Below the pieces are notes generated by a model. That model made no database searches and was not told the origin of the DNA. It saw only the letters and a program-made list of their open reading frames with translations. A DNA stretch of 64,000 nt from Allocatelliglobosispora scoriae (GTDB lineage: Bacteria > Actinomycetota > Actinomycetes > Mycobacteriales > Micromonosporaceae), in the NCBI RefSeq assembly GCF_014204945.1, contig NZ_JACHMN010000003.1:124001-188000 (forward strand). The letters run 5' to 3'. Shown one piece after another: positions 53,880 through 63,580 of the stretch. The first letter of the stretch is position 1. The number at the start of each line of letters is the position of its first letter. The position numbers were made by a program, and so were the translations under genes.

Positions 53880-55049
53880 TCAATCCACTGTGGTGAGTGT
53901 GTTCTCGCGTCGAGTCGCCGCGCCCGCGCCGGGCCGCGCGACCAGGCGTGTGACCAGCGCTGACAGCAGCGCGGCGCGGTCGGGCATCTGCGAGATGTCC
54001 GCATACTCGCCCCGCGCGTGCGAGTGCCCGCCCACCGCGCCCAGACCATCCAATGTGGGTACGCCGAGCGCGCCCGTGAAGTTGGCATCCGACGCACCGG
54101 GCGCAGCCGAGCCGGTGATGTGCGGCAGACCCAGTTCCTCGGCGGCCCGCTGAGCCTGTTTCAGCAGCGGCAGCGAGACGCTGGTCTGCAGCGGGTAACG
54201 ACTGATCCCGCCGTCGAAGCTCAGCGACGCCTCGGCGAGCCAGGGCTTCAGACCGCGGATCTGCCGGTCCACCCGGTGCAGCTCGTCGCGCGTCCACGCC
54301 CGCACGTCGACGCAGAAGGTGGCGGACTCCGGCACCACGTTCGTCATCGTGCCCGCCGTCAGCAGCGTCGGTGTCACGCTCGTGCTCGTCGAGCCGAATT
54401 CGCCGACCGCGAGCACGTGATGGGCGAGTTCGACCGCGGCGTTCACCCCGAGATGCGGTTCCACCCCGGCGTGCGCGGCCCGCCCGTGCACCGTGACGCG
54501 GTACATCGAGCCGCCCCGTCGAGCCACCTTCAGCTCGCCGGTCTCCGTACCCGGCTCCAGGACCAGCACCGCACCGGAGCGCCGGGCCTGCTGCTCGATC
54601 ATCGGTCGGCTCGCCTCCGACCCGGTCTCCTCGTCGCAGGTGAGCAGCAACCCGACGTGATCGGTGCTCGCCATCAGCTCCAACGCGGTCAGCGCCTGCA
54701 CGATCCCGGCCTTCATGTCGCAGACGCCGGGTCCGCTGGCGATCGTGCCGCTGAGGACGAAGCCCCACTCCCTCGTCGTACCGAGGGGCCAGACGGTGTC
54801 GAAGTGCCCGAGCAGCAGGACCCGCTGGTCCTCGGCCGCCCAGAGCAGGTGCGGCAGCCCGTCCAGCATGATCCGCCGGGCGGGTCGGCCGAGCGCCGCG
54901 TTGCCCCACGACTCCAGCAGGTCGGCGCAGGCCGTCAGCTCCGGCAGCGAACGTGGCGGCGACTCCTGCATGACCAGATCCTGAAGGCGGTCCAGCATCG
55001 TCGTGCCGCGTTGATGGGCTTCCTGCCGGAGCGAGCCGAGTTGTGCCAC
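53880..55049 (-). CDS. M20-family metallopeptidase, carboxypeptidase G2-like
   Basis: A 389-aa zinc peptidase. The first metal His/Asp lie in VLLLGHFDTVWPLG, the bridging Asp in GPGVCDMKAGIV, the catalytic Glu pair in TCDEETGSEASRP, and the dimerisation domain starts near RVTVHGRAAHAGV. The final metal His is in GGHSHARGEYADI. The whole is typical of the glutamate carboxypeptidase (CPG2) branch, which removes C-terminal Glu from folates or peptides. GTG start. It precedes the YbdK-type gene in the same direction by 16 bp. Both act on amino-acid amide bonds, but a joint pathway is only inference. Confidence 0.9.
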   Translation of the reverse strand: MAQLGSLRQEAHQRGTTMLDRLQDLVMQESPPRSLPELTACADLLESWGNAALGRPARRIMLDGLPHLLWAAEDQRVLLLGHFDTVWPLGTTREWGFVLSGTIASGPGVCDMKAGIVQALTALELMASTDHVGLLLTCDEETGSEASRPMIEQQARRSGAVLVLEPGTETGELKVARRGGSMYRVTVHGRAAHAGVEPHLGVNAAVELAHHVLAVGEFGSTSTSVTPTLLTAGTMTNVVPESATFCVDVRAWTRDELHRVDRQIRGLKPWLAEASLSFDGGISRYPLQTSVSLPLLKQAQRAAEELGLPHITGSAAPGASDANFTGALGVPTLDGLGAVGGHSHARGEYADISQMPDRAALLSALVTRLVARPGAGAATRRENTLTTVD

Positions 55050-55154
55050 CGCAGCATCGTTTCACCGGGATTGCCCCGTTGGCTTTATCAGCGCTTGCCG
55101 ATTCGGTGTCGGCTGAGGTCACGGACGGTGCAGATCGCACGATCCGAGGGCAGG

Positions 55155-56006
55155 TCAGGGCAGGGTGGAGGCGATGTCGATCGTGGACGGTCCGTCGGCG
55201 TGACCGTGGCGGATCACCCGGAGCACCACGGTGCCGAACCGCGAGCGCACCAGCAGCAGGGTGCCCCGGAACTCCGCGTCCAGATCGGCGGGGACCGGCG
55301 GGGCCTCGTAGCACCCGGGCGGCCACACCGGGGGAGTGCCCTGGCGGGCGCCGATCGCGGCGGCGAGCTGGTCGCCGGAGTCGGCGACGATCACCTCCAC
55401 CTGGTTGTCGGCGAGGCCGCGCCGGTCCAGGAACGCGCCGGTCGGCACGAAGCACCCGGCGACCTCCGGTGTGCCGGTGCCCAGTCCGGAGAGCAGGTCC
55501 GGCATCGGTTGCCAGCGCACCGGGCTGCCGAGGACCCGGGCCGCGGCGTCCGGCGTGACCGGCGGGCGGGCTGCGGCGTTCGACGTGGCCGGCGAGCGGG
55601 CCGTGTCGTCGGGGTCGGCCGCCTCGAAGTCGAAGCCGGTCATCCGGCCCCGCCAGTCCTCGTGCAGCGAAACCCGGGCGCCCACGACCGCGCGGCGATG
55701 CAGCTCGTAGGAGACCGGACGCGCGTGCAGCCGCTCGCCGCCGTCGTCCAGCCCGATCCAGTAGGTCGAGGTGTCCGACCCGTCGTCGTAGCCGCGCTGC
55801 TCGTAACGCCAGACCAGCGTTCCCGAGCCGGGGGCGTCCCGGCCGACGCGGCGGGTCAGCCGGAGCTGCCGGGTGCCCCCGATCGCCGTCGGGATCGTGA
55901 TGGCGTGCGGAAGCCGGTCACCGCGGCGCAGGGCCACGCTGACGGCGTAGATCGCGATGCCCAGCACGACAGCCAGGCCGCAGGCGCCCACCGAGTTCAG
56001 CTCCAT
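55155..56006 (-). CDS. Membrane-anchored protein of unknown function
   Basis: A 283-aa protein from ATG 56006 (MELNSVGACGLAVVLGIAIY), with one N-terminal membrane helix and a short basic stretch. The rest is soluble with beta-rich parts (LVWRYEQRGYDDGSDTSTYW; HARPVSYELHRRAVV; LLVRSRFGTVVLRVIRHG) and a Pro/Ala-rich linker near 150. I recognise no family. It may form an operon with the downstream M20 peptidase gene (105 bp gap), but nothing shows a shared role. Confidence 0.6.
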   Translation of the reverse strand: MELNSVGACGLAVVLGIAIYAVSVALRRGDRLPHAITIPTAIGGTRQLRLTRRVGRDAPGSGTLVWRYEQRGYDDGSDTSTYWIGLDDGGERLHARPVSYELHRRAVVGARVSLHEDWRGRMTGFDFEAADPDDTARSPATSNAAARPPVTPDAAARVLGSPVRWQPMPDLLSGLGTGTPEVAGCFVPTGAFLDRRGLADNQVEVIVADSGDQLAAAIGARQGTPPVWPPGCYEAPPVPADLDAEFRGTLLLVRSRFGTVVLRVIRHGHADGPSTIDIASTLP

Positions 56007-56166
56007 CACGGCGAGTATCAGGCGGCGGCCGCGGACGCGGGCGGCGCCGAGGTGGCCGCCGGATGAAATGTGCCCAGCGATCGGGCGAAGGCGGTTGCTG
56101 TTTCGCGCGTCCCGCCTGTCGGGCACGGTGGCGAGCCGAGCATCTGCGCTGGTGGAGCCTTACCTG

Positions 56167-56239
56167 TGCGCCCGGTAGGGGTCGAACCTACGACCAACCG
56201 CTTAGAAGGCGGCTGCTCTATCCGCTGAGCTACGGGCGC
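56167..56239 (-). tRNA. tRNA-Arg (anticodon UCU)
   Basis: Reverse-strand 73-nt cloverleaf: acceptor GCGCCCG pairs with CGGGCGC plus discriminator A; D-loop TAGCTCAGCGG; anticodon loop CTTCTAA with anticodon TCT; T-arm GTAGGTTCGACCCCTAC. The CCA end is not encoded. TCT reads AGA codons, a rare arginine codon in such a GC-rich genome. Confidence 0.95.
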
Positions 56240-56291
56240 GTCTGCCTGAACAGGTTACCGGGCGGGTGGCACTCTCCGCCCGGCTGTATTA

Positions 56292-56331
56292 CCCCACCTA
56301 TCACCTGAAGCACCAGCAGTGATAGGTGGGG
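56292..56331 (-). terminator. Hairpin terminator of alpha/beta hydrolase gene
   Basis: CCCCACCTATCAC pairs with GTGATAGGTGGGG around a 14-base loop, 5 bases past the stop of the leftward hydrolase gene. Confidence 0.75.
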
Positions 56332-56336
56332 CGGGC

Positions 56337-57278
56337 TCAGGCGGCGACGTAGGCACCCAGCCAGCGACCGAGCTCAGCGAAGGTCTGCTCTCTCGCCGCA
56401 GGTCGGGAGAGGGTCAGGTCGTGCTTGCCGCCGGGGATCCGGACGAGCGTGATGTGCCGTCCCAGTTTCGGCGTCCAGCGCACGATGTGGTCGACGTCGA
56501 GCACCGCATCGGCGTCGTGGGCGGCGTCGGTCCAGGTCGTCTGGCGGTAGGTCGCGTCGGAGCAGGCGACGAGCGTGGGAACCTTGATGGACAGCCCGGC
56601 GTGCAGGCGCTGCTGCCCGCGACGGATCGCCTTCAGCCAGCCGAGATAGACGGGGAAGCTGTTGATCGGCTTCCACTCCAGGTTGTAGCTCCACTCGCCG
56701 TCGTGCTCCACGTGGAGGCTGCGGCCGTAGAACCCCCGAGAGCTGACCCGCATCGTCGCGTAGGGCCGGGCTCCGGCGAGCCCGCTGACCACGACGCCGC
56801 CCGCCCGGCGGACCAGCCAGGGCGCGTTGATGTCGAAGAAGGGGCTGTTGAGGAAGAGCCCGTCGACGGCGTCACCGCCGCGCGCGTGCAGCCACAGCGA
56901 GGAGATGAGCCCGCCGGTGGAGTGGCCGTTGACGACGACCGTCTCGTGACCGTCCTCGCGGATCAGCCGGACGGCCTCGTCGATCTCCGGAAAGTAGTCG
57001 CTGATGCTGCTGATGAAGTTGGGCGTCTGGTGCGCCAGCAGTGATCGGCCGTATTTCCGCAGGTCGATGGCGTAGAAGTCGAAGCCGGCGTCGAGGTAGA
57101 AGTCGGCGAGGTGGGTCTGGAAGAAGTAGTCGTTCCACCCGTGGAGATAGAGCACCGCGCGCTTGCTCGGCTGGTCGGCGAGGCGTCGCACCAGCGTGGC
57201 GACCACGGCCCCCTCGTTGTCGTCGGGGAGCGTGATGATGCGCTGCTCGTAGGGGGCGCCCAGGATGTCGGTCTCCAC
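56337..57278 (-). CDS. Alpha/beta hydrolase (serine aminopeptidase S33 / monoacylglycerol-lipase-like)
   Basis: A 313-aa cytoplasmic hydrolase. The HG oxyanion motif is AVLYLHGWNDYFFQTH, the nucleophile Ser is in VVVNGHSTGGLISSLW, and the C-terminal catalytic His is in PGGKHDLTLSRP. FYAIDLRKYGRS after the first loop is typical of the S33/MAG-lipase branch that acts on lipid or short esters. It stands alone between tRNA-Arg and the SSB gene, divergent from SSB. A hairpin follows its stop. Confidence 0.88.
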   Translation of the reverse strand: METDILGAPYEQRIITLPDDNEGAVVATLVRRLADQPSKRAVLYLHGWNDYFFQTHLADFYLDAGFDFYAIDLRKYGRSLLAHQTPNFISSISDYFPEIDEAVRLIREDGHETVVVNGHSTGGLISSLWLHARGGDAVDGLFLNSPFFDINAPWLVRRAGGVVVSGLAGARPYATMRVSSRGFYGRSLHVEHDGEWSYNLEWKPINSFPVYLGWLKAIRRGQQRLHAGLSIKVPTLVACSDATYRQTTWTDAAHDADAVLDVDHIVRWTPKLGRHITLVRIPGGKHDLTLSRPAAREQTFAELGRWLGAYVAA

Positions 57279-57398
57279 GTCCCCGAGGTTACCGCCCCGT
57301 AGCCCTCGCGGGCAGGGTTGTCCACACGGCGCGGCTGTCCACAGTTTTCAAGATCAGCACGTGGCCCGGGTCGCCCGTCGATGGCGAAGCTTGTCGCC

Positions 57399-58154
57399 AT
57401 GAACGAAACAAACATCACTCTGATCGGCAATGTCCTGACCTCGCCGGAGTGGCGATTGACCTCCACGAGCAGGCAGAAGGTCACGAGCTTCAAGGTCGCC
57501 TCCACGGCCCGGCGGCTCGACCGGGAGTCCGGCAAGTGGGTCGACGGCAACAGCCTTCGGGTACGCGTCAACTGCTGGCGGAACCTGGCGGATGGCGTCG
57601 CCCAGTCGATCATGCTGGGTGATCCGGTCATCGTCTTCGGGCGCCTCTACACCCGGGACTGGGTGGACAGCGAGGGCACCCACCGCACGCTCTACGAGTT
57701 GGAGGCGCTCTCGGTCGGCCACGACTACTCGCGGGGACGGGCGAAGTTCGCCCGCAACCGGCCGAACACGGCGACCAGTGCCAACGAGGCACCCGACGAA
57801 CTCCGCATCGGCGGCGAGGCCACCATCGAAGCGCCCGACCTGTCGACAGGGCTGTCGCCGGACGACCCGCTGCACGACTCGGACGGCGATCCGGCCTACG
57901 CCGACCCGGTCGGGCTGGGCGGCCTCGGCGCGCTGGGCGACTTCGACCCGATGGGCGTGCTGCGCGAGGGGGGCCTCGACGCCCAGGTGATCGAGTCCTA
58001 CCTCCGGGATGCCGTGGCGCACCCGGAGACGGGGACCAGCGGCGAGGGCGGTGACGAGGACGAATCCGACGATCACACGATCGACCCGCTGGAGGAGCGC
58101 CTCGCGACGCCCGGTCCGCGCGGTCGTCGGCGGCGGGAACCCGTACCCGTCTAG
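57399..58154 (+). CDS. ssb: Single-stranded DNA-binding protein, long acidic C-terminus
   Basis: A 251-aa protein. Residues about 1-110 form an OB-fold SSB domain (NITLIGNVLTSPEWRLTSTS; RVNCWRNLADGVAQSIMLGD; VFGRLYTRDWVDSEGTHRTL). The C-terminal half is acidic and low in structure (LSPDDPLHDSDGDPAYADPV), ending RRRREPVPV rather than the classical DDDIPF tip, so it may be a paralogue rather than the main SSB. ATG 57399 begins MNETNITLIGNV, a common family opening; ATG 57381 would add six residues. No strong ribosome site. A gene symbol of ssb is by family only. Confidence 0.85.
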   Translation: MNETNITLIGNVLTSPEWRLTSTSRQKVTSFKVASTARRLDRESGKWVDGNSLRVRVNCWRNLADGVAQSIMLGDPVIVFGRLYTRDWVDSEGTHRTLYELEALSVGHDYSRGRAKFARNRPNTATSANEAPDELRIGGEATIEAPDLSTGLSPDDPLHDSDGDPAYADPVGLGGLGALGDFDPMGVLREGGLDAQVIESYLRDAVAHPETGTSGEGGDEDESDDHTIDPLEERLATPGPRGRRRREPVPV

Positions 58155-58276
58155 CCGGCGGCGCGGCCGACGCGGCGAAAGCCCCGGCGGCCGCCAACAG
58201 GGCTCCGCCTGCCGCATAGGCTCGTTCTGTGCGGTGGGCGGAGCTCCCACTCGCCCGACGACTCAAGGGAGCAAAC

Positions 58277-59218
58277 GTGCGGATGGGCTGGATCGACGCG
58301 GCCGGGATGGCTGCGGGAGCGGCGGTGGACGCGCTGGTGGGCGACCCGCGACGGTTCCACCCGGTGGCCGGGTTCGGGCAGGCGGCGACCGCGCTGGAGC
58401 GGCTGCTCTACGCACCCGACCGGCGAGACGGAGCGATCTTCACCGGGATCGCGGTGGGAGCACCGGTCGCCATCGCCGTGATCGCGCAGAAGGCGACGGC
58501 CCGGCGGCCCTGGGCCCGGTTCGTGCTCGTCACCGCGGCGACGTGGGCGGTGCTCGGCGGCACGACACTGCGCCGCGAGGCGACCGTGATGGCCGACGCG
58601 CTGGAGTCCGGCGACCTCGACGCCGCCCGGGCGCGGCTGTCGCACCTCTGCGGGCGTGACCCTCGCGAGCTCGCGGCGCCGGAGCTGGCCCGGGCCACGG
58701 TCGAATCCGTCGCCGAGAACACCTCGGACGCCGTGGTCGCGCCGCTGTTCTGGGGAGCGGTCGCGGGGCTGCCGGGCTTGATCGGTTACCGCGCGGTCAA
58801 CACCCTCGACGCGATGGTCGGGCACCGATCGGCGCGCTACGAGCGGTTCGGCACAGCGGCGGCCCGCGCCGACGACATCGCCAACCTGGTGCCGTCCCGG
58901 CTGACCGCCGTGCTCACCGCCGCCTTCGCGCCGGTGGTCGGCGGCGGGAGCAGGCGCACCTGGCAGACCTGGCGGCGCGACGGGAGCAAGCATCCCTCAC
59001 CCAACTCGGGGCAGTGCGAGGCGGCTTTCGCCGGCGCCCTCGATCTTCGCCTGGGCGGGAAGAACGTCTACTTCGGACGATCGGAGACCCGGCCGGTTCT
59101 GGGTGACGGCACCGTGCCGGTGGCGAGCGACGCCCGGCGGGCGGCGACGCTGAGCGCGGCCGTGGGACTGGGCGCGCTGGCGCTCGCCGTGGCCTGGCGG
59201 GGAGCGAGACGGCGATGA
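58277..59218 (+). CDS. cobD: Adenosylcobinamide-phosphate synthase CobD/CbiB
   Basis: A 313-aa membrane enzyme of cobalamin synthesis that attaches (R)-1-amino-2-propanol (phosphate) to adenosylcobyric acid. It shows the family blocks [53 protein letters not shown] and [14 protein letters not shown], with hydrophobic helices between them. GTG 58277 has AAGGGAG 4-5 bases upstream; ATG 58283 is an alternative. It overlaps cobQ by 4 bp (ATGA). No cobalamin riboswitch was found in the short leader. Confidence 0.92.
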   Translation: MRMGWIDAAGMAAGAAVDALVGDPRRFHPVAGFGQAATALERLLYAPDRRDGAIFTGIAVGAPVAIAVIAQKATARRPWARFVLVTAATWAVLGGTTLRREATVMADALESGDLDAARARLSHLCGRDPRELAAPELARATVESVAENTSDAVVAPLFWGAVAGLPGLIGYRAVNTLDAMVGHRSARYERFGTAAARADDIANLVPSRLTAVLTAAFAPVVGGGSRRTWQTWRRDGSKHPSPNSGQCEAAFAGALDLRLGGKNVYFGRSETRPVLGDGTVPVASDARRAATLSAAVGLGALALAVAWRGARRR

Positions 59219-60759
59219 GCGGAGGTCTGCTGGTCGCGGGGACCACCTCGGACGCGGGCAAGAGCGTGCTGACCGCCGGGGTCTGCCGCTGGCTGCACCG
59301 GCAGGGTGTCCGGGTGGCACCCTTCAAGGCGCAGAACATGTCCAACAACTCGGCGATCGCCATCGACGCCCTCGGCAACGGCGGCGAGATCGGGCGGGCG
59401 CAGGCTCTACAGGCCGCCGCCTGCGGGCTGGAGTCCGACGTCCGGTTCAACCCCGTGCTGCTCAAGCCCGGCAGCGACATGTCGAGCCAGGTCGTGCTGC
59501 TCGGCGAGGCGGTCGGCGACATCACCGCCGACAACTTCCGCGAGCTGCGGCCGAGGCTCGCCGAGACCGCCTTCGCCACCCTCGCCGACCTGCGTCGCGA
59601 CTTCGACGTGGTGGTGTGCGAGGGCGCGGGCAGTCCGGCCGAGATCAACCTTCGGGACACCGACTTCGTCAACATGGGGTTGGCCCGGCAGGCCGGGCTG
59701 CCGGTCATCGTCGTCGGCGACATCGACCGGGGCGGAGTCTTCGCCTCGCTCTTCGGCACGCTGGCACTGCTCTCACCCGAGGATCAGGACCTGATCAGCG
59801 GCTTCGTCATCAACAAGTTCCGCGGCTCGGCCGAGTTGCTCGCTCCCGGGCTGTCGATGCTGCACTCGCTGACCGGCCGACAGGTGCTGGGGACGCTCCC
59901 GTTCGACCTCGACCTGTGGCTCGACGCCGAGGACTCGCTCGCCTACGGCCGGGTGCTGGGGCGGCCCGCTCCGCCCGTCGGCGAGGACTGGCTGCGGGTC
60001 GCCGTCGTCCGGCTGCCCCGGATCTCCAACGCCACCGACGCGGAAGCGCTCGCCTGCGAGCCCGGTGTCAGCGTGCGGTTCACCATCGAGCCGGCCGAGA
60101 TCGCCGAGGCGGACCTCGTCATCCTGCCGGGCTCGAAGTCGACCGTCGCCGACCTCACATGGTTGCGCGAGAGCCGGCTCGCCGACGCGATCATGGATCA
60201 TGCCGCCGCCGGCAAGCCGCTGCTCGGCATCTGCGGCGGGTTCCAGATGCTGTCCCGCACGATCTACGACGATGTCGAGAGCGGTGCCGGTGCCGTCGGC
60301 GGTCTCGGCCTGCTCGATGTCGACATCACGTTCGAGCAGCGCAAACACCTGGGTCGGCCGGAGGGGACGGCGCTGGGGCACCCGATCTCCGGCTATGAGA
60401 TCCACCATGGCCGGGTCTCCCGCCGAGCGGACGGGCTGGCGCCCTTCGTGGGGGAGGACGGCTGCACCGACGGCAACGTCTTCGGCACGCACTGGCACGG
60501 TGCGTTCGAGTCCGACGGGTTCCGGCGTGAGTTCCTCCGGCTGGCGGCCTGGCTCGCCGGTCGCAGCGGCTTCACCGTCGCCGGGACGACGAGCTTCGCC
60601 GCCGCGCGGGAGGCGACGCTCGAACGCCTCGGCGACCTGGTCGAACACCATCTGGACACGACGGCGCTGCGACGGCTGATCGACGCCGGTCCGCCGACGG
60701 GATTGCCCTTCGTGCCACCGGGGGCCCCGACTCAACATGCCACCGGCGCACGGGCATGA
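59215..60759 (+). CDS. cobQ: Cobyric acid synthase CobQ/CbiP
   Basis: A 514-aa glutamine-dependent amidase that amidates four side chains of adenosylcobyrinic acid diamide to give cobyric acid. The N-terminal BioD-like ATPase has [20 protein letters not shown], followed by [12 protein letters not shown] and [14 protein letters not shown] and [12 protein letters not shown]. The glutamine-amidotransferase domain has the Cys nucleophile in [11 protein letters not shown] and the His in [16 protein letters not shown]. It is translationally coupled to cobD upstream and to the kinase/M20 gene downstream. Confidence 0.95.
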   Translation: MSGGLLVAGTTSDAGKSVLTAGVCRWLHRQGVRVAPFKAQNMSNNSAIAIDALGNGGEIGRAQALQAAACGLESDVRFNPVLLKPGSDMSSQVVLLGEAVGDITADNFRELRPRLAETAFATLADLRRDFDVVVCEGAGSPAEINLRDTDFVNMGLARQAGLPVIVVGDIDRGGVFASLFGTLALLSPEDQDLISGFVINKFRGSAELLAPGLSMLHSLTGRQVLGTLPFDLDLWLDAEDSLAYGRVLGRPAPPVGEDWLRVAVVRLPRISNATDAEALACEPGVSVRFTIEPAEIAEADLVILPGSKSTVADLTWLRESRLADAIMDHAAAGKPLLGICGGFQMLSRTIYDDVESGAGAVGGLGLLDVDITFEQRKHLGRPEGTALGHPISGYEIHHGRVSRRADGLAPFVGEDGCTDGNVFGTHWHGAFESDGFRREFLRLAAWLAGRSGFTVAGTTSFAAAREATLERLGDLVEHHLDTTALRRLIDAGPPTGLPFVPPGAPTQHATGARA

Positions 60760-62693
60760 ACGGGCTGGTGGAGCGGGTGCTCAGCAGCCCGCCCCGCGCC
60801 GGACGGTCCCGGTTGATCGCGATCGACGGACCCAGCGGCGCCGGCAAGACCACCTTCGCCGCCCGGCTCGCGGAGCTGCTCGGCCGGGCCGGGGCGACGG
60901 TCGAGACCGTGCACACCGACGACCTTCTCGACGGTTGGGACGACCAGTTCACCTTCTGGACGAGGCTGGTCGACGGCGTGATCGAGCCGCTGCGCCGGGG
61001 CGAGGCGGGCGGCTATCGCGCCTTCGACTGGGCCGAGCTGCGCTTCGCCGATCCCGTGATCCGGGTCGAGCCCGCCGATGTCGTGATCATCGAGGGGGTC
61101 AGCGCCGCCCGCGCCGCGATGCGGGACTGGGCCGACCTGACCCTCTTCATCGACTGCGACGCGGAGATCGCCTGGGCCAGGCTCGCCGAGCGGGACGGTC
61201 CGGCGCTGCTGGCGCCCCTGCGCCGGTGGAAGGAGCGGGAGGCGGCGTTCTTCGCGCAGGATGCGACGACGGACAACGTGGACCTGCTGATCGACGGCGC
61301 TGACGCGAATAGGATCAACCGCATGACGACACCCACCCTCAGTGTTGAGGAGATCCGCGCCGCGGTGACCCGGGAGCTGCCCGGCGTCCGTGCCGACCTC
61401 GAGCGCTTGGCCCGCATCCCGGGGATCGCGTTCGAGGGCTTCGACTTCGAGCCGCTGGAGCGGTCGGCCGAGGCCGTCGCCGAGCTGCTGCGCGGCTGCG
61501 GCCTGCAGACCCAGATCACCCGCATCGGCACCGGTCACCCGGCGGTCCTCGGCGTCAGGCCGGCCCCGCCCGGGGGTAAGACCGTGCTGCTCTACGCCCA
61601 CCACGATGTCCAGCCCGTCGGCGACCTCACCCTCTGGGAGAGCGACCCGTTCGAGCCGGTCGAGCGGGACGGCCGCCTCTACGGCCGGGGTTGCGCCGAC
61701 GACAAGGCGGGCGTGATGGCCCACATCGCCGCGCTGCGCGCGTTCGGCGCCGGCACCGATGACGACCGGCTCCCCGTCGGTGTCGTCGTCTTCATCGAGG
61801 GGGAGGAGGAGTTCGGCTCCGACTCGCTGCCCGGACTGCTGGAGCTGCACAAGGACACGCTCCGTGCGGATGTCATGGTCATCGCCGACTCCGGCAACTG
61901 GGACACCGGCGTGCCCGCCCTGACCACGTCACTGCGCGGCATCGTCAACCTCTTCGTCGAGGTCAAGACGCTCAGCCAGGCCGTGCACTCGGGCATGGCC
62001 GGTGGCGCCATCCCCGACGCGCTGATGACCCTCTCGCGGCTGCTCTCGACCCTGCACGACGACGAGGGCGATGTCGCCGTTCCGGGGCTGCTCAGCACCA
62101 CCGCCTCGCCGCTCGACTACCCCGAGGACCGGTTCCGCGAGGAGAACTGCGTCCTCGACGGCGTTCAGCTCATCGGCACGGGGCGGATCGTCGAGCGCAT
62201 CTGGGCCAAGCCCGCGATCTCGATCCTCGCCATCGACGCCCCGCCGACATCCGGCGCGCCGAACGCCATCGTGCCGACCGCCAAGGCCAAGATCAGCGTA
62301 CGGCTCGCGCCGGGCGAGGACCGCAAGCAGGCTTACGCGACGGTCAAGTCCCACCTGGAGAAGCAGGTCCCGTGGGGTGCCAGGGTCGAGGTGACCTTCG
62401 AGCACGACGGCGACCCGATCGTCATCGACGCCACCGGCCCGGCCTACGACGCGGCGCGGGCGGCCTTCAAGGAGGCATGGGACGGGACCGACCCGGTCGA
62501 CATCGGCGTCGGCGGTTCGATCCCCTTCATCGCGGCCTTCACCGAGGCGTTCCCGGGTGCCGCGGTGCTGGTGACGGGCGTCGAGGACCCCTACAGCAAG
62601 GCGCACGGGCCCAACGAGAGCCTGCACCTGGGCGAGTTCGCCCGGGTCTGCCTCGCCGAGGCCCTGCTGCTGGCGAAGGTCGCCGAGCTCTGA
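60756..62693 (+). CDS. Reading-frame fusion: uridine-kinase-like P-loop domain plus M20 dipeptidase
   Basis: One open frame of 645 aa. Residues 1-189 are a uridine-kinase-like P-loop protein ([34 protein letters not shown]). Residues 190-645 are an M20 peptidase of the carnosine-dipeptidase type ([59 protein letters not shown]). The usual gene boundary is an AGGA 8 bases before ATG 61323, which starts [12 protein letters not shown], so the M20 part could be translated on its own. The natural kinase stop (TGA) lies out of frame at 61301, so a single missing base near 61298 would also explain the fusion. It overlaps cobQ (ATGA). Whether one 645-aa protein or two separate proteins is made is unresolved. 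Confidence 0.8.
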   Translation: MNGLVERVLSSPPRAGRSRLIAIDGPSGAGKTTFAARLAELLGRAGATVETVHTDDLLDGWDDQFTFWTRLVDGVIEPLRRGEAGGYRAFDWAELRFADPVIRVEPADVVIIEGVSAARAAMRDWADLTLFIDCDAEIAWARLAERDGPALLAPLRRWKEREAAFFAQDATTDNVDLLIDGADANRINRMTTPTLSVEEIRAAVTRELPGVRADLERLARIPGIAFEGFDFEPLERSAEAVAELLRGCGLQTQITRIGTGHPAVLGVRPAPPGGKTVLLYAHHDVQPVGDLTLWESDPFEPVERDGRLYGRGCADDKAGVMAHIAALRAFGAGTDDDRLPVGVVVFIEGEEEFGSDSLPGLLELHKDTLRADVMVIADSGNWDTGVPALTTSLRGIVNLFVEVKTLSQAVHSGMAGGAIPDALMTLSRLLSTLHDDEGDVAVPGLLSTTASPLDYPEDRFREENCVLDGVQLIGTGRIVERIWAKPAISILAIDAPPTSGAPNAIVPTAKAKISVRLAPGEDRKQAYATVKSHLEKQVPWGARVEVTFEHDGDPIVIDATGPAYDAARAAFKEAWDGTDPVDIGVGGSIPFIAAFTEAFPGAAVLVTGVEDPYSKAHGPNESLHLGEFARVCLAEALLLAKVAEL

Positions 62694-62706
62694 CGACGAC
62701 GGTGCT

Positions 62707-62754
62707 TGACGACGACGGCCGTGACCGGTCCACCGGTCACGGCCGTCGTCGTCA
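62707..62754. terminator. Long hairpin terminator after M20 gene
   Basis: Arms 62707-62729 and 62732-62754 are a perfect 23-bp stem with only two bases between, rich in GACGACGG. It begins 14 bases past the stop and lies between the convergent M20 and proline-rich protein genes. Confidence 0.85.
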
Positions 62755-62763
62755 GGAGACTGC

Positions 62764-63570
62764 TCAGAGGGCGGCGAGCGACCGCACGTAATTGACCTGC
62801 TGGTGCAGGCCCGAGACCTGGACCTGCGAGGTCACCGGGATCCGGGTGACGTACTGCTTGGTGCCGTTGGTGACGACGACCTGCACCATGCCGGTGTAGA
62901 CGACCTCCTTCGCCAGCAGGAAGAGCAGGCTGAAGATGGTCAGGCAGAAGAAGAGCACGATCGCCAGGACGATCGCCCAGGTCGGCGTCTTCTGGGTCGC
63001 CTGCCACTGGTCCGTCACGGTCCACTGCGAGCCGCGCAGGGGGAATTCGCCGATCGGCGTGTAGACCGTCGTCGAGCTGACCCGGACATCGCCGATCTGC
63101 GCCACGATCGGCGACGGGGGAGCGGGCGAGGGCAGTGGAGCCGGTCGCTGCTGCGGCTGTGGTGGCGGTGGCGCCGGTCGGCTCGGCAGGGCGGGCTGCG
63201 CCGCAGGCTGCTGATAGGGCTGCGGCTGGGCGAACGCGGGCTGCTGCGGATATGCCTGGGGCTGCCCGAACGGCTGCTGCGGCTCCGGGTAGGGCGGCTG
63301 CTCGACATAGGGCTGGATCGGCGGGTTGTAGAGCGGCGGTGTGCTCGCGACCGGCGGCGCACTCACCGCCGGCGGGGCGCTGACGGCGGGCTGGCTGCTC
63401 ACCGGCGGTGCGACCGCGGCCGGTGGCTCGTAGAGCGCCGGTTCGGCGTCGGGATAGCCCGGGACTCGGACCGTCTCGGCGCCATCGTCCGGCGGCACGA
63501 CGGGGTTCATCGCGGTCGGATCGAAGTAGGGCACGGGCTCCGTCGGCAGTGGCAACGTCGGATCGGGCAT
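62764..63570 (-). CDS. Pro/Gln-rich protein with C-terminal membrane segment
   Basis: A 268-aa protein from ATG 63570, with AGGG 8 bases upstream; GTG 63579 is an alternative start. The first ~155 residues are low-complexity (Pro, Gln, Ala; QPQPYQQPAAQPALPSR). A small soluble block follows (IGDVRVSSTTVYTPIGEFPL), then one membrane helix (WAIVLAIVLFFCLTIFSLLF) and a short soluble tail (VVTNGTKQYVTRIPVT). This layout recurs in actinomycete membrane proteins of unknown function. The gene starts just 10 bp after the SURF1 stop, so they are probably co-transcribed. Confidence 0.65.
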   Translation of the reverse strand: MPDPTLPLPTEPVPYFDPTAMNPVVPPDDGAETVRVPGYPDAEPALYEPPAAVAPPVSSQPAVSAPPAVSAPPVASTPPLYNPPIQPYVEQPPYPEPQQPFGQPQAYPQQPAFAQPQPYQQPAAQPALPSRPAPPPPQPQQRPAPLPSPAPPSPIVAQIGDVRVSSTTVYTPIGEFPLRGSQWTVTDQWQATQKTPTWAIVLAIVLFFCLTIFSLLFLLAKEVVYTGMVQVVVTNGTKQYVTRIPVTSQVQVSGLHQQVNYVRSLAAL

Positions 63571-63580
63571 AGTCCGCACC

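Noticed and set aside
58155-58276. Cobalamin riboswitch ahead of cobD
   Set aside because: The leader is only about 120 bases and I do not see the conserved B12-box words; cobalamin regulation cannot be claimed from here.
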